Both the position numbers and the translations under genes were made by a program. The notes below the pieces were generated by a model. That model did no database searches. It was not told the DNA's origin and saw only the letters and a list, made by a program, of their open reading frames with translations. 64,000 nucleotides of DNA, taken from positions 100,007 to 164,006 of the forward strand of contig RXJR01000005.1 in the NCBI GenBank assembly GCA_003963305.1. Direction: 5' to 3'. The stretch's first letter is position 1. Each line of letters opens with the position of its first letter. This stretch comes from Candidatus Melainabacteria bacterium. GTDB lineage: Bacteria > Cyanobacteriota > Vampirovibrionia > Obscuribacterales > Obscuribacteraceae. This document shows positions 1-8,618 of the stretch, piece after piece.

Positions 1-91
1 GCGCCTGCTCAGCCAGAACTTCCGGGGTTTCCAGGGAGCTCATGCTCTTGTTGAACATGGCGTTCATAATATTCTTGAGACGATCAAACAT
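1..91 (-). CDS. PspA/IM30 (Vipp1) family protein, N-terminal fragment cut by window edge
   Basis: The minus strand from an ATG at 89-91 reads MFDRLKNIMNAMFNKSM and then SSLETPEVLAEQA before the window ends. This matches the amphipathic N-terminal helix of the PspA/IM30 family (FDR-[IL]-K, then a helix, then [DE]-P-E-x-x-[LI]-[ED]-Q-A). Family members bind the inner face of the cytoplasmic membrane and polymerise to protect or remodel it. A GGAG lies about ten bases upstream of the ATG. Only 30 codons are visible, so the coiled-coil body cannot be checked. The identification rests on the N-terminal helix alone. Confidence 0.6.
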   Translation of the reverse strand, partial: MFDRLKNIMNAMFNKSMSSLETPEVLAEQA

Positions 92-214
92 CAGCCAGCT
101 ACTCCACTAAAAGGACGGCCTATCCATGATAGCAGTAGTTCCGGAACCTTAAAGGGGATTGCCACAGAATCTGATTCTGTCTGGCTTCAGAGCCTATCTG
201 GCGCCCCTTCCAGG

Positions 215-916
215 CTAATTAGCAAGTGCTCTTTCGATTATTGGAATCCACGCCTCATAACCGGCATGGGTCATGTGCAAATGGTCGGGTCCGAAATATG
301 AGGCTCTGAGCTGATTATTTTTGTCGCGCATTGCCGAACGCACGTCAATGAAGTGCAATTTCGGATCTGTCTTGATGAATTCGGCTATTAACTGATTGCC
401 GCGATCGAAGACGTCTTGCATTGAGATTCGACTGGGTGCGACGCTCATCGAAATAAAGTAGATATCAGCGCCCGGCGCATCTTCTTGCGCCATTCGCACA
501 AAAGCCTTGTAGTCGTCGCAAACTTGTTGAGCCGTGTGTCCCTCAGCGATATCATTTGTGCCTGCATAAAAAACAATTCGCGAGGGATGTAAATTGGCCA
601 TCAGCCGCTTTTCATAATGGTTGATTTCGGCAATAGTAGAGCCTCCGAAACCTCGATTGACAGGATGCAATTTGCGCAGATCTTTATTCAGTGTTTCCCA
701 TCGTGTAAAAGTCGAACTGCCGATGAAGACAGTCTGTCCCTGCGGCGGCGGATTTTTCTTGTCCTTGTTTTCATAAGCAATAATCTCACTCTCGAATCGG
801 TCCAGTCCGCGACTGGTCTCGGCGCCAGAGGACGGAGCGGTCAGATTCAAAAGTAGCAGTACAACGAAACCTGCAGCGACAAATACTGCATGAAGAGTGC
901 TTTTCGCCAATTTCAC
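215..916 (-). CDS. Secreted SGNH/GDSL-family hydrolase
   Basis: 233 residues. An N-terminal hydrophobic stretch (about residues 9-26, then an Ala/Ser-rich region) looks like a signal peptide or anchor, so the enzyme probably acts outside the cytoplasm. SGNH blocks are visible: block I as FIGSSTF (nucleophile Ser near 67-68; the usual GDS is GSS here), the block II glycine in NRGFGGST, block III as GTND (Asn near 120) and block V as DHLH (Asp 211, His 214). The family hydrolyses ester bonds in lipids, acetylated sugars or peptidoglycan acetyl groups; the substrate cannot be read from sequence. The start is GTG at 914-916 without a strong ribosome-binding site, so a slightly different start is possible. 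Confidence 0.8.
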   Translation of the reverse strand: MKLAKSTLHAVFVAAGFVVLLLLNLTAPSSGAETSRGLDRFESEIIAYENKDKKNPPPQGQTVFIGSSTFTRWETLNKDLRKLHPVNRGFGGSTIAEINHYEKRLMANLHPSRIVFYAGTNDIAEGHTAQQVCDDYKAFVRMAQEDAPGADIYFISMSVAPSRISMQDVFDRGNQLIAEFIKTDPKLHFIDVRSAMRDKNNQLRASYFGPDHLHMTHAGYEAWIPIIERALAN

Positions 917-1092
917 GATGACAACCAGAGAGGGGAACGAAAGTATCTTAACGGCTTGAAAACACCAGGGACGGTATCAGCCCGACTCCTCTTAAACCCC
1001 TTAAAGAAGTAGACGAAGCGCACACCCATGCACCTCGCCCACTGCCCCTGAGAAAGAGTATTTAATTGCACCTCAAGGTGCATTATTTAAAC

Positions 1093-1689
1093 CTATTGAG
1101 GATAACCCCATGCACTTGGGAGTCCGCTGCGGTGACCCGTGGTCAGACCGCCCGATTGAATTCCTGTGCCAATGTAGTGGCTTGCATCGAATCCAAAGAA
1201 TGGTGGAATGCCAACCGATCCTTCGTCACCATAAATCATATCGGCGCTGCCACCAGCATTTCTGACGAAGCTGTCAAGCTTGGTTGGAGGTAAGCCGCGA
1301 CCACCGCCAAAGACTTTGTCGAGAGGCACAGTCTGCGCGAGAGGCAAATTCAGCGTGCCCATGCCGTTCCGACTGGCTAACTGCTTGCCTGTGTGTTGAG
1401 AATCGCCATATGTTTGTTGCCCGGGGGCTTCGTTGGTTGCGTACGAGCCGCGTCCGTAAACTCCACCGTCACCCGATGAACTGCCTGCATTGCCTGCCGA
1501 ACCATCCCAGGTTGCAGCTTGAGCCTGCATGTCGAAATCGCCGTAAGCACCGCCGGCACCGAAGTTGCCGAAAGATGAGCCACCGACGTTATCGGCAGAT
1601 TGCGCAAGAGTGGCTGGAGCAGAAGCAAATAGTAATCCGGCGCAGAGCAAAAGCTTGCCGAGCAAGCCCCGGCAGTTAGAGCGTTTCAT
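1093..1689 (-). CDS. Exported glycine-rich protein of unknown function
   Basis: 198 residues. A classic signal peptide is visible (MKRSN, hydrophobic LLLCAGLLFASAPATLAQ, cleavage probably after the AQ near residue 30). The mature part is rich in Gly, Ser and Ala with aromatic residues in YG-type motifs and has no recognised catalytic motif. GAGG seven bases before the ATG supports the start. I do not recognise the family. It stands alone between an SGNH hydrolase and a PHB-depolymerase-like esterase on the same strand, so a cell-surface role is plausible but inferred. Three overlapping alternative-frame readings in this stretch lack a signal peptide and were rejected. Confidence 0.65.
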   Translation of the reverse strand: MKRSNCRGLLGKLLLCAGLLFASAPATLAQSADNVGGSSFGNFGAGGAYGDFDMQAQAATWDGSAGNAGSSSGDGGVYGRGSYATNEAPGQQTYGDSQHTGKQLASRNGMGTLNLPLAQTVPLDKVFGGGRGLPPTKLDSFVRNAGGSADMIYGDEGSVGIPPFFGFDASHYIGTGIQSGGLTTGHRSGLPSAWGYPQ

Positions 1690-1942
1690 CTTCGTACCTC
1701 AGTGTGGAACGACCACTGGTAATTTGGACAAGTCTATATTCTCAATCTGTTGTTACCGAGTCGTTACTAAACCAGAAAAGAGAAAAGATTTTTGGGAGAA
1801 GTCGAGTTGCGGAGTCCGAGATTATCGAAGCATCCGGAACGCCCTACACCCCTTCGTAAAGGGCGTCCCGGCTCTTCAATGATTAGAGTTTCGCAGAAGA
1901 AAGTGTCTAAATTGTTTCCTTTTTCGAGCCTGTTCGATTCAT

Positions 1943-3436
1943 CTAATGAGAGCGCAATAAGACCGTTCCAACCAGATCATTTATCTTGAAGTCGGAAGGA
2001 CCACCATTTGCCCCCAGTAAAACGGATTTGTCTTCCTGAAGTCCAACGCTGCGCCCTGAATATGCATGCTTGCCGCCGGCAATCTCGACGTAGCGAACTT
2101 CACCGCCGTTCGCCATTTGTTCTGACGAATAAACCTTTTCAGTTACACCCGGATGGAGTTCGGTGACTGAAGGATCGCCTTTGAAACCGTTGGTTTCGGT
2201 GTATCGAGCTATTTGCGCCATTGGCTCTGAGCTTTCAATGCGCTTGTGGCCCAACCTGGAAAGAATTTTGGTCAGGCCACCTGCACCACCGGTAATTGGA
2301 ATGGTCGGATCTTCGGTTCCATGCACTATCAAGACATCCATTCCCGGCACAGGTGGATGTTCTCGACCGATGATTGTTCCTTCAACAGAACCGATTCCTT
2401 GTATTACGTCCTTGCCTAGTTTTGCAGCGACATTGTGACTGACATTGCCGCCCTCAGAAAAACCAACAAGCACTGACCGATCAGTATTGAGCAAATCCTT
2501 AACACGACTGTTGACGTCGGCAATGAAACGAGTGTCGTCAATGGGAGCTTTGGGAACGAGCCAGTGACCTGGAGTGAGGAATCCGGCTCCCTCAGACTGC
2601 CAGGAAGACAGTTTCGCGCCTGGTACAAGATTGAATGAACCAGCGTGCGGGAAAGCACCGATATCACCGGTCTTATCGACCAGAGCACCAAGACCGTTTG
2701 TTCCAGCCATTCCAGGCTGCTTATTGACGAGAATACCATCGAGACCAATCAGAAGGTTACGCTTAGAATTTGATTCGAAATCAAACCCAGCCGGCAAATG
2801 TAAATCAACACGCCGCCACAGTCCATCGCTTTTGATTTTGAACGGCGACGTCTCACCAGGCACAGCTGAGCGCAAGTTTGCTTCATTAAGTTCAGGCAGC
2901 CCTTGAGTTGAACCTGGACGCCAACCAAAGTATTGGCTGCCCTTTGCGTGAGCTATTCCGCCGGCAGTCGAGGTCAAGGCTAAGTCAAAAGCAAAGCGTC
3001 CAAGACTGTCATCAACAATATTTTTGTTGTGCTCAAAATTCTTGCCAGTATGCCAGGTATCGGCTACAGCTCCGACAAGGGCGGCACCATTATGCAGCAC
3101 TTCACTCCCAGCTGAGATGAGCATCGCCGGCGTCACGACTCTGGAAACGGTCCAAGCCATACCGGGCTGTCGGGAAATACAAGTGAGTGCAAGTGTGCTT
3201 GCTCCTGCCAGAGCAACTTTTGACGCTGTTTCACCAATATGTTCAGGACTGAAAGCCGCCGCGGCTGCACGTGGAATAGAGGTGAGCGCTGAGTGCGCGA
3301 GCTGCGCCTCTCTCTCCCATGCACCTTGAGAATGAGACTCCGCAAAGCTTTGTCCACTATCTGCACCCAGGTCACTGAGCAATAGTGAGTGGCTGCCGCC
3401 ATTTGGTTTCGCAGCAAATTGGCTTAATTCCAGCAT
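1943..3436 (-). CDS. PHB depolymerase/esterase-like alpha/beta hydrolase with N-terminal extension
   Basis: About 497 residues from the ATG at 3434-3436, which has GGGAG seven bases upstream; an in-frame ATG eight codons earlier lacks a site. The C-terminal half is an alpha/beta hydrolase of the LpqC/PHB-depolymerase esterase type: a strand LLIGLDG, the nucleophile elbow GFSEGG, an acid strand VLIVHGTEDPTIP and the histidine GGKHAYSG near the end. The roughly 200 N-terminal residues are Ala/Ser-rich, include a weakly hydrophobic helical stretch and match nothing I know. There is no clear signal peptide. The substrate is unknown; polyesters or aromatic esters are typical of the family. Confidence 0.7.
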   Translation of the reverse strand: MLELSQFAAKPNGGSHSLLLSDLGADSGQSFAESHSQGAWEREAQLAHSALTSIPRAAAAAFSPEHIGETASKVALAGASTLALTCISRQPGMAWTVSRVVTPAMLISAGSEVLHNGAALVGAVADTWHTGKNFEHNKNIVDDSLGRFAFDLALTSTAGGIAHAKGSQYFGWRPGSTQGLPELNEANLRSAVPGETSPFKIKSDGLWRRVDLHLPAGFDFESNSKRNLLIGLDGILVNKQPGMAGTNGLGALVDKTGDIGAFPHAGSFNLVPGAKLSSWQSEGAGFLTPGHWLVPKAPIDDTRFIADVNSRVKDLLNTDRSVLVGFSEGGNVSHNVAAKLGKDVIQGIGSVEGTIIGREHPPVPGMDVLIVHGTEDPTIPITGGAGGLTKILSRLGHKRIESSEPMAQIARYTETNGFKGDPSVTELHPGVTEKVYSSEQMANGGEVRYVEIAGGKHAYSGRSVGLQEDKSVLLGANGGPSDFKINDLVGTVLLRSH

Positions 3437-3604
3437 TCTTAAACTCCCGACTGATCGCATTTAGTTTATGAACGATGGGGATAAAACAGGAATAAAACAG
3501 GAAGCGGGAACTACGACGAATCTGAAATTTCCCCGTCCGCGCGCCAAGGAAATGCCAAAACTTTTCCCTAACATCTGAATCGTCAGGTTTGGAGGTTTCA
3601 CGGC

Positions 3605-4273
3605 ATGAGCGACAAACACTTGGGGCGTATCGAAAACAACGGCGAGTCAGGCAAACTGCAACAATTTTCGCAGCCCTGGACGCCGCAAATGATGACGCCA
3701 AAGTTGGATTTGTCCGGTGCCGGCTCCAAAATGCCCAGCGAATTTGGCGACTTCCAGCTTGTCGATAACAGTGTCAACGCCAGTGGCAGTGAGCTCAATC
3801 AGACGCGCCAACTGCTCAAGGGCTCAGCCGTTATCAAAAACAATGTTGAAGCAGCGCCAGCCTATGAATCTGCTTATACACAGCGAGCCAGAGCGGACTA
3901 TCATCATCAGCCATTGCACGCCGGTGCCATCGATCAACACCTTGGCGGTCAAAGACATCACCAGCAAAGACAAAGTAGCGATGTATTAACTGGATCGACG
4001 ACAATACCCAAATCACAAACTCCTGACGGCATCATCCCCAGTGAAACAGTGAACACCAATCTTCCGGCGTCTGCCTATCGCGAAGGTGCCTACTTCAGCA
4101 CAATACTGCCCATTCCCGCTGAAAGAAACAAATCGAACTATTATAATGGTCTAGCAGAAGCACATTACGATCACGGTCACTTAAAAGGCGTGCCTGTACA
4201 TGTCGTGAACGGTCAGGTGAGATCGCACCTTGACCACGAAGTGGACATTCCTTTGCATAGACGAAATAAGTGA
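3605..4273 (+). CDS. Hypothetical His/Gln/Asn-rich protein
   Basis: 222 residues. GGAGG nine bases before the ATG supports the start. The protein is hydrophilic, with many His, Gln, Asn and Ser residues, for example DYHHQPLHAG and GGQRHHQQRQ, and no membrane segment, signal peptide or catalytic motif. A C-terminal segment with HYDHGHLKG and VRSHLDHEVDIPLH could bind metal, which is inference only. Its stop overlaps the next start in GTGA, so it is probably translationally coupled to the exported TPR protein downstream. The coding reading is favoured by the ribosome-binding site and the coupling; the family is unknown. Confidence 0.6.
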   Translation: MSDKHLGRIENNGESGKLQQFSQPWTPQMMTPKLDLSGAGSKMPSEFGDFQLVDNSVNASGSELNQTRQLLKGSAVIKNNVEAAPAYESAYTQRARADYHHQPLHAGAIDQHLGGQRHHQQRQSSDVLTGSTTIPKSQTPDGIIPSETVNTNLPASAYREGAYFSTILPIPAERNKSNYYNGLAEAHYDHGHLKGVPVHVVNGQVRSHLDHEVDIPLHRRNK

Positions 4274-5211
4274 AAAAGAGTAATAAATCACTCGCCGTTT
4301 TTACACTGATACTACTTGCAGTATCAACAAACGCTATAACCACTGCCGCACATGCTGAAGCGGATCATCTCGAGAAAGCACTTGTTCTCAAAAGATCGGG
4401 AAATTTAAAAGGTGCGCTCGAAGAATTTGAAAAGGCACTGCAGAAAGATCCCAACGACAACGTGGCGCTGATTGACAGGGCTCTCATGCGCTTCGATTCC
4501 TTAGGAGATCGTCAGGGCGGTTTTGACGATATAAATCAGGCTCTAAAAGTGAATATGATTGATGCCGTTGCCCTGCGCACGAGAGCCGATTTCAAATCAG
4601 AAACGGGAGATACTGCCGGCGCTCTGGCAGACTATCGAGAAGCGCTCAAATGGAGGCCGAACGACGCGCTATCTTATGCCAACCGCGGTATCTTATACGA
4701 ACAAATCGGAAAAAACGGATTAGCTCTTTCTGACTTCTCCCGAGCAATAGCTCTAAGCAACGATCTGACCGCTCAATTCAATCGCATCAGACTGTTAACT
4801 GATAAGAATGCAGCGCTTGCAAGCTACGCTAAACTGCTCAGGTGCAAAGCCGTCACCCCCAGTGATTATCTCGCCCAATCCAATGCGCACGCCTATTTTG
4901 GATACAAAGAGAAGGCGATCGCACTGCTCAACCTGGCACTCAAAAATGATGCATCATATTCAGTGGCATACTACAACCGTGCCGTTTTGCAGGCTCAACT
5001 CGGCGACGATAAAGCAGCTCTGGCAGACTACAACAAATACATCGAGTTGAACCAGAACAATCCCAAAGCTTATTACAATCGTTCCTTACTGAGAGAAAAA
5101 ATGAACGATCGAGAAGGCGCGATGAACGACCTGAAACGGGCTCTGGAACTGGAACCGCAACTCAAATTGCGCCAGGCGAATCCGACTCCGTTCAGCTTGA
5201 TGCTCAGTTGA
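4270..5211 (+). CDS. Exported tetratricopeptide-repeat (TPR) protein
   Basis: 313 residues starting at a GTG that overlaps the previous stop (GTGA). The N-terminus is a signal peptide (MKKSNKS, hydrophobic LAVFTLILLAVSTNA, then AHA), so the repeats should sit in the periplasm or on the surface. About seven TPR units follow, recognisable by A-x-x-x-[FY]-x-x-A-[IL] and the P-x-[DN] turns, for example GALEEFEKALQKDPND, GALADYREALKWRPND, AALADYNKYIELNQNN and AMNDLKRALELEPQ. TPR arrays serve as protein-binding scaffolds. The partner is not evident; coupling to the His-rich protein suggests they work together. Confidence 0.8.
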   Translation: MKKSNKSLAVFTLILLAVSTNAITTAAHAEADHLEKALVLKRSGNLKGALEEFEKALQKDPNDNVALIDRALMRFDSLGDRQGGFDDINQALKVNMIDAVALRTRADFKSETGDTAGALADYREALKWRPNDALSYANRGILYEQIGKNGLALSDFSRAIALSNDLTAQFNRIRLLTDKNAALASYAKLLRCKAVTPSDYLAQSNAHAYFGYKEKAIALLNLALKNDASYSVAYYNRAVLQAQLGDDKAALADYNKYIELNQNNPKAYYNRSLLREKMNDREGAMNDLKRALELEPQLKLRQANPTPFSLMLS

Positions 5212-5285
5212 GCATGACATGCTTCACGTTCACGGTCACCACAATAGCAACTGATTGGTAAGGTCAATTCTTCTTGAGACAATGA

Positions 5286-6254
5286 TCACAGCTTCGCAGA
5301 GGCACGTCTCAACCGGTCCCAGATTCCTTCCCAGTGAGGGTCAACCGGCGGCGTTTCAACAAGTATGCGATCGAGTTTCAACCCATCCAGTTGGCGCAAA
5401 TTCTGGTAAAGGTCACGCGCAAAGATTTCGGGATCAGTCTCAGCAACGATCCAGTTACAGCAACCAGGGGCAACTGAAAGTGATAAAACGGCGGTGCGAT
5501 TCAAGTCTTCCGCCTTGCCACTCACTATCTGCTGCAAATCTTCCGCACTGACAAGCTTCAAAGGAGTGCTTGGCGCATAGTGACTGGCAAGATCACCAGG
5601 CGCTCGTGTCACAGATGAAGGCTCCGCCTGTTTATGAGCAAACAACACCTTACCTATAACAGCTTCTATGCGAGCCTGATCGATCATGCCCGGGCGCAGA
5701 ATCATCGGTTGCTCTCTGGAAAGGTCAACAATGGTCGACTCAATTCCTACGGCACAGGGACCGCCATCAAGCACAAGTGATACTTCATCTTTGAATTCAG
5801 CTCTAACATCTTCGGCTCGAGTTGGACTTAATCTGCCAAATTTATTTGCCGAGGGGGCGATGATGCCGCCGCCGAACGCCTTCAACAGCTCCAATGCGAG
5901 GGGGTGTGCGGGCACTCGCAGACCGACGCTTTTTTGACCACCTGTAATTTCATCGAGTACATGATCGGCTTTCGGCAAAATTAAAGTAAGGGGACCCGGC
6001 CAGAATTTTTCAGCCAGCTGAATTGCTTCAAAAGGTACTGAACTAGCCCATTTCGAGAGTTGATTGCTGTCTGCCAGATGAACGATTACGGGGTGATTGG
6101 TCGGACGCCCCTTGGCGGCGTAAAGTCTGGCAACAGCTGCCGGATTCGAGGCATCAGCGCCCAATCCATAGACTGTCTCGGTGGGAAAAGCTACAAGCTC
6201 ACCGCTCTGGAGCAATCGCACCGCATGTTCTATGATGGTCATATCCTCTTTCAT
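5286..6254 (-). CDS. tsaC: L-threonylcarbamoyladenylate synthase (Sua5 type)
   Basis: 322 residues. Makes threonylcarbamoyl-AMP from Thr, bicarbonate and ATP, the first step of t6A37 modification of ANN-decoding tRNAs. The N-terminal YrdC domain shows GELVAFPTETVYGLG, the KGRP motif and SAN in APSANKFG. The length and the C-terminal third (after about residue 215) match the long Sua5 form with its extra C-terminal domain rather than short TsaC. The start is chosen at 6252-6254 because AGAGG sits six bases upstream; a reading 25 codons longer lacks a site and the conserved block begins only after TIIEHAVRLLQ. Cytoplasmic. Confidence 0.9.
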   Translation of the reverse strand: MKEDMTIIEHAVRLLQSGELVAFPTETVYGLGADASNPAAVARLYAAKGRPTNHPVIVHLADSNQLSKWASSVPFEAIQLAEKFWPGPLTLILPKADHVLDEITGGQKSVGLRVPAHPLALELLKAFGGGIIAPSANKFGRLSPTRAEDVRAEFKDEVSLVLDGGPCAVGIESTIVDLSREQPMILRPGMIDQARIEAVIGKVLFAHKQAEPSSVTRAPGDLASHYAPSTPLKLVSAEDLQQIVSGKAEDLNRTAVLSLSVAPGCCNWIVAETDPEIFARDLYQNLRQLDGLKLDRILVETPPVDPHWEGIWDRLRRASAKL

Positions 6255-6338
6255 CTTTTGCCTCTGCAAAAGTATATTCTGGATGCGGCTAAAATGGCGC
6301 TCTTGCGCGCTATTTGCAAAACTCCTCAATAAAACCAG

Positions 6339-6692
6339 GTGTCAATGTTGGAATACAGTCCCGCCGACGAAGAAATATACGAAGAATGGCGGCGGCCCAA
6401 GCGCGAGAATGGCGTACAGGTAGCCGATGCATTTCAGGAAATACAGGAATTCGCATATCGTTCATTTGAAGTAATGGATAAGGATAGTGACGGCTTCGTT
6501 TCGCGCACTGAACTGAATTATTTTCTCAATTCCAGCGCCACCAGTGCACGCGCCAAGTCATTTATCCGCTTTATGCTCTATCGGCTCGACGACATCAAAA
6601 AGGCTTTCGTTGAAGACATAAACCCTGATACCGATGGAATTTCCCGCGGCGACATCAGAGAATACTTCGACAAACTGCAGTTTAACGGTTGA
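6339..6692 (+). CDS. Small EF-hand calcium-binding protein
   Basis: 117 residues. One canonical EF-hand loop is clear: DKDSDGFVSRTE, with Asp at loop positions 1, 3 and 5, Gly at 6 and Glu at 12. A second, weaker loop, DINPDTDGISRGD, lies near residues 93-105 and ends in Asp rather than Glu. No signal peptide or membrane segment is present, so it is a soluble cytoplasmic protein. Start is GTG at 6339 or ATG at 6345; neither has a strong Shine-Dalgarno. It is divergent from the Sua5 gene by under 100 bases and convergent with miaB. Ca2+ sensing or buffering is inferred from the motif only. Confidence 0.75.
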   Translation: MSMLEYSPADEEIYEEWRRPKRENGVQVADAFQEIQEFAYRSFEVMDKDSDGFVSRTELNYFLNSSATSARAKSFIRFMLYRLDDIKKAFVEDINPDTDGISRGDIREYFDKLQFNG

Positions 6693-6695
6693 TTT

Positions 6696-8048
6696 CTAAA
6701 GCTTTCCGCGCAAAGCCCAGGGATTTGCCGTAACGATTTCAACGTCGACAAGCTGACCGATCATTGATGCGTCGCCATCGAAATTGACGATTTTGTTTGT
6801 ACGAGTGCGCCCCATCAATCGTTCAGGGTGTCTATCGCTGCGACCTTCTACGAGAATCTCTTCGCGTCTGCCCACATAACCCTTATTGATCTTGTGAGCG
6901 ACTTCGCTGACAACAGAATTCATAAAGCGAAGCCGTTCAAATTTCTCCGCATCCGGTAGCTGTCCATCCCAATCCGCAGCAGGAGTATGCGGGCGCGGCG
7001 AGTAGGCAGCCGTATTGACTGCGTCGAATCGCAACTCCTCAATCAAATTTATAGAGTTCATGAATTCTTGCTCGGTCTCGCCGGGAAATCCAACGATGAT
7101 ATCTGAGGTGATGGCAGCATCAGGCATCTTGCTGCGTATTTGCTCAATCACGCGTTTGTAGAAATCGACGGTGTACCCCCTGGCCATGCGGCGCAAAATG
7201 CGATTGTCGCCAGACTGAATGGGGAGATGGAAATATTCGCACGCACTTTCAACATTCTTGACGGCATCGATATCTTCCACTTTCAAATCGCGCGGATGCC
7301 CGGTCAGAAAGCGAATGCGCTTGATCTGTTCCATGGTGCCGATTCGTTCAATCAGATGCCCCAGATGCAGCTTCGGTTCAAGATCATGACCGTAAGCCGT
7401 AACGTTCTGTCCAAGCAAAGTCACTTCTTTATAGCCGCCCTGAGCAAGTGCATTCACTTCCTCAACGATGGCGTCTGCCGAGCGACTCTTTTCGCGTCCG
7501 CGCACAAACGGAACGATGCAATAAGTACAGTTGTAATCACAACCATAAATCACGGAAACCCAGGCGCTGACATCGCTCTGACGAATGACCGGCACTTCCG
7601 GCAAATCTTCAGGCAGTTCCTGAAACACCTCACAAACAGATTCACTGTCGGACTGCGCTTTTAAAACCAGATCGGGCAGGCGATGCAAATTATGCGTCCC
7701 GAAGACCACATCAACATAAGGAACACGTTTAAGCAGCTTAGCGCCTTCGTCTTGAGCAACGCAGCCGCCCACCGCAATCATTGAACCCGGTCTTTTGTCT
7801 TTGATCTTCTTCCAGGCGCCCAGGTAGCTGAACACTTTATCTTCGGCGTTCTCGCGAATAGCGCAGGTGTTCAAAATCATCAGGTCGGCTTGCTTAATGT
7901 CATCAATCTGCGCGTAACCGATGTCATCCAGAAGACCCAACATATGCTCAGAGTCGGATTTATTCATCTGACAGCCAAAGGTTTCGATATAGACGGTCTT
8001 TCTGGCAGTCGCCTTTTCAGGCGGCGCAGCAATGTATGTAGCGCTCAA
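6696..8048 (-). CDS. miaB: tRNA-2-methylthio-N6-dimethylallyladenosine synthase
   Basis: 450 residues, the normal family length. A radical-SAM methylthiotransferase that adds the 2-methylthio group to i6A37 of tRNAs. The N-terminal UPF0004 domain has its three cluster-binding cysteines (TFGCQMN, LNTCAI, VGGCVAQ). The radical-SAM core has YGCDYNCTYCIVP (CxxxCxxC), and a C-terminal TRAM domain follows (EEILVEGRSDR through VDVEIVTANPWALRG). Start is TTG with GGAG eight bases upstream. TRAM and the MiaB-specific residues separate it from RimO and MtaB. Neighbours are unrelated; it is probably transcribed on its own. Confidence 0.95.
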   Translation of the reverse strand: MSATYIAAPPEKATARKTVYIETFGCQMNKSDSEHMLGLLDDIGYAQIDDIKQADLMILNTCAIRENAEDKVFSYLGAWKKIKDKRPGSMIAVGGCVAQDEGAKLLKRVPYVDVVFGTHNLHRLPDLVLKAQSDSESVCEVFQELPEDLPEVPVIRQSDVSAWVSVIYGCDYNCTYCIVPFVRGREKSRSADAIVEEVNALAQGGYKEVTLLGQNVTAYGHDLEPKLHLGHLIERIGTMEQIKRIRFLTGHPRDLKVEDIDAVKNVESACEYFHLPIQSGDNRILRRMARGYTVDFYKRVIEQIRSKMPDAAITSDIIVGFPGETEQEFMNSINLIEELRFDAVNTAAYSPRPHTPAADWDGQLPDAEKFERLRFMNSVVSEVAHKINKGYVGRREEILVEGRSDRHPERLMGRTRTNKIVNFDGDASMIGQLVDVEIVTANPWALRGKL

Positions 8049-8187
8049 TTACTTCGCTCCGACAATTTCAACTCGGCAATTTCAACCGGCAAGAGGCGCG
8101 ATTTCCGCCTCAACCGAGAACTATCAAAGGCAGCAAGCTGCCCGACCTATCAGCATACTATACGCCCGGCGATGTGTATCAGCGCGA

Positions 8188-8400
8188 CTAGTTGTAATTT
8201 ACGGGTCTTCTCAGCTCTTCAAATTCCCGCACGCGAGCCAGGAAAGTGTCGTATGAACTGCGGATCCACTGCAATTTTTCATCGTGCAGTTCGGGCGCGA
8301 CAAGGTTCTCGTACCGTCTTGGAAAAACTACAAAATGATCGCCGTTGCGATCTGTCTCAATCGTCAAATCTAGATTTCTGACTGGGTTTTGTACCGGCAT
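8188..8400 (-). CDS. Small hypothetical protein
   Basis: 70 residues, hydrophilic and mixed charge, with no signal peptide, cysteine motif or membrane helix. It begins with a short beta-like stretch (LDLTIETDRNGDHFVVFPRRYENL) and ends in a predicted helix (SSYDTFLARVREFEELRR). GGTGA five bases before the ATG supports it as a gene. It lies upstream of miaB on the same strand with a 139-base gap. I do not recognise the family. The overlapping plus-strand readings have atypical composition and no ribosome-binding site. Confidence 0.5.
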   Translation of the reverse strand: MPVQNPVRNLDLTIETDRNGDHFVVFPRRYENLVAPELHDEKLQWIRSSYDTFLARVREFEELRRPVNYN

Positions 8401-8618
8401 CTTGTCACCACTGCTGTATTTGAGGACTTGGCAATTTATCCTAGGTTACCCTTGTAATCTGAGAATGGCCATAAGTTTTCATTCATTTTAAAACGGACGA
8501 GCTGGAGCCAAACTCTTGACAACACGAATTAATACTGACTGACAGCAACTGAACGCAACCTACTGTGCACCATATCTGATACCGGGAGCGAAATTCGATT
8601 GCTCGAAAAGCAGCGATT

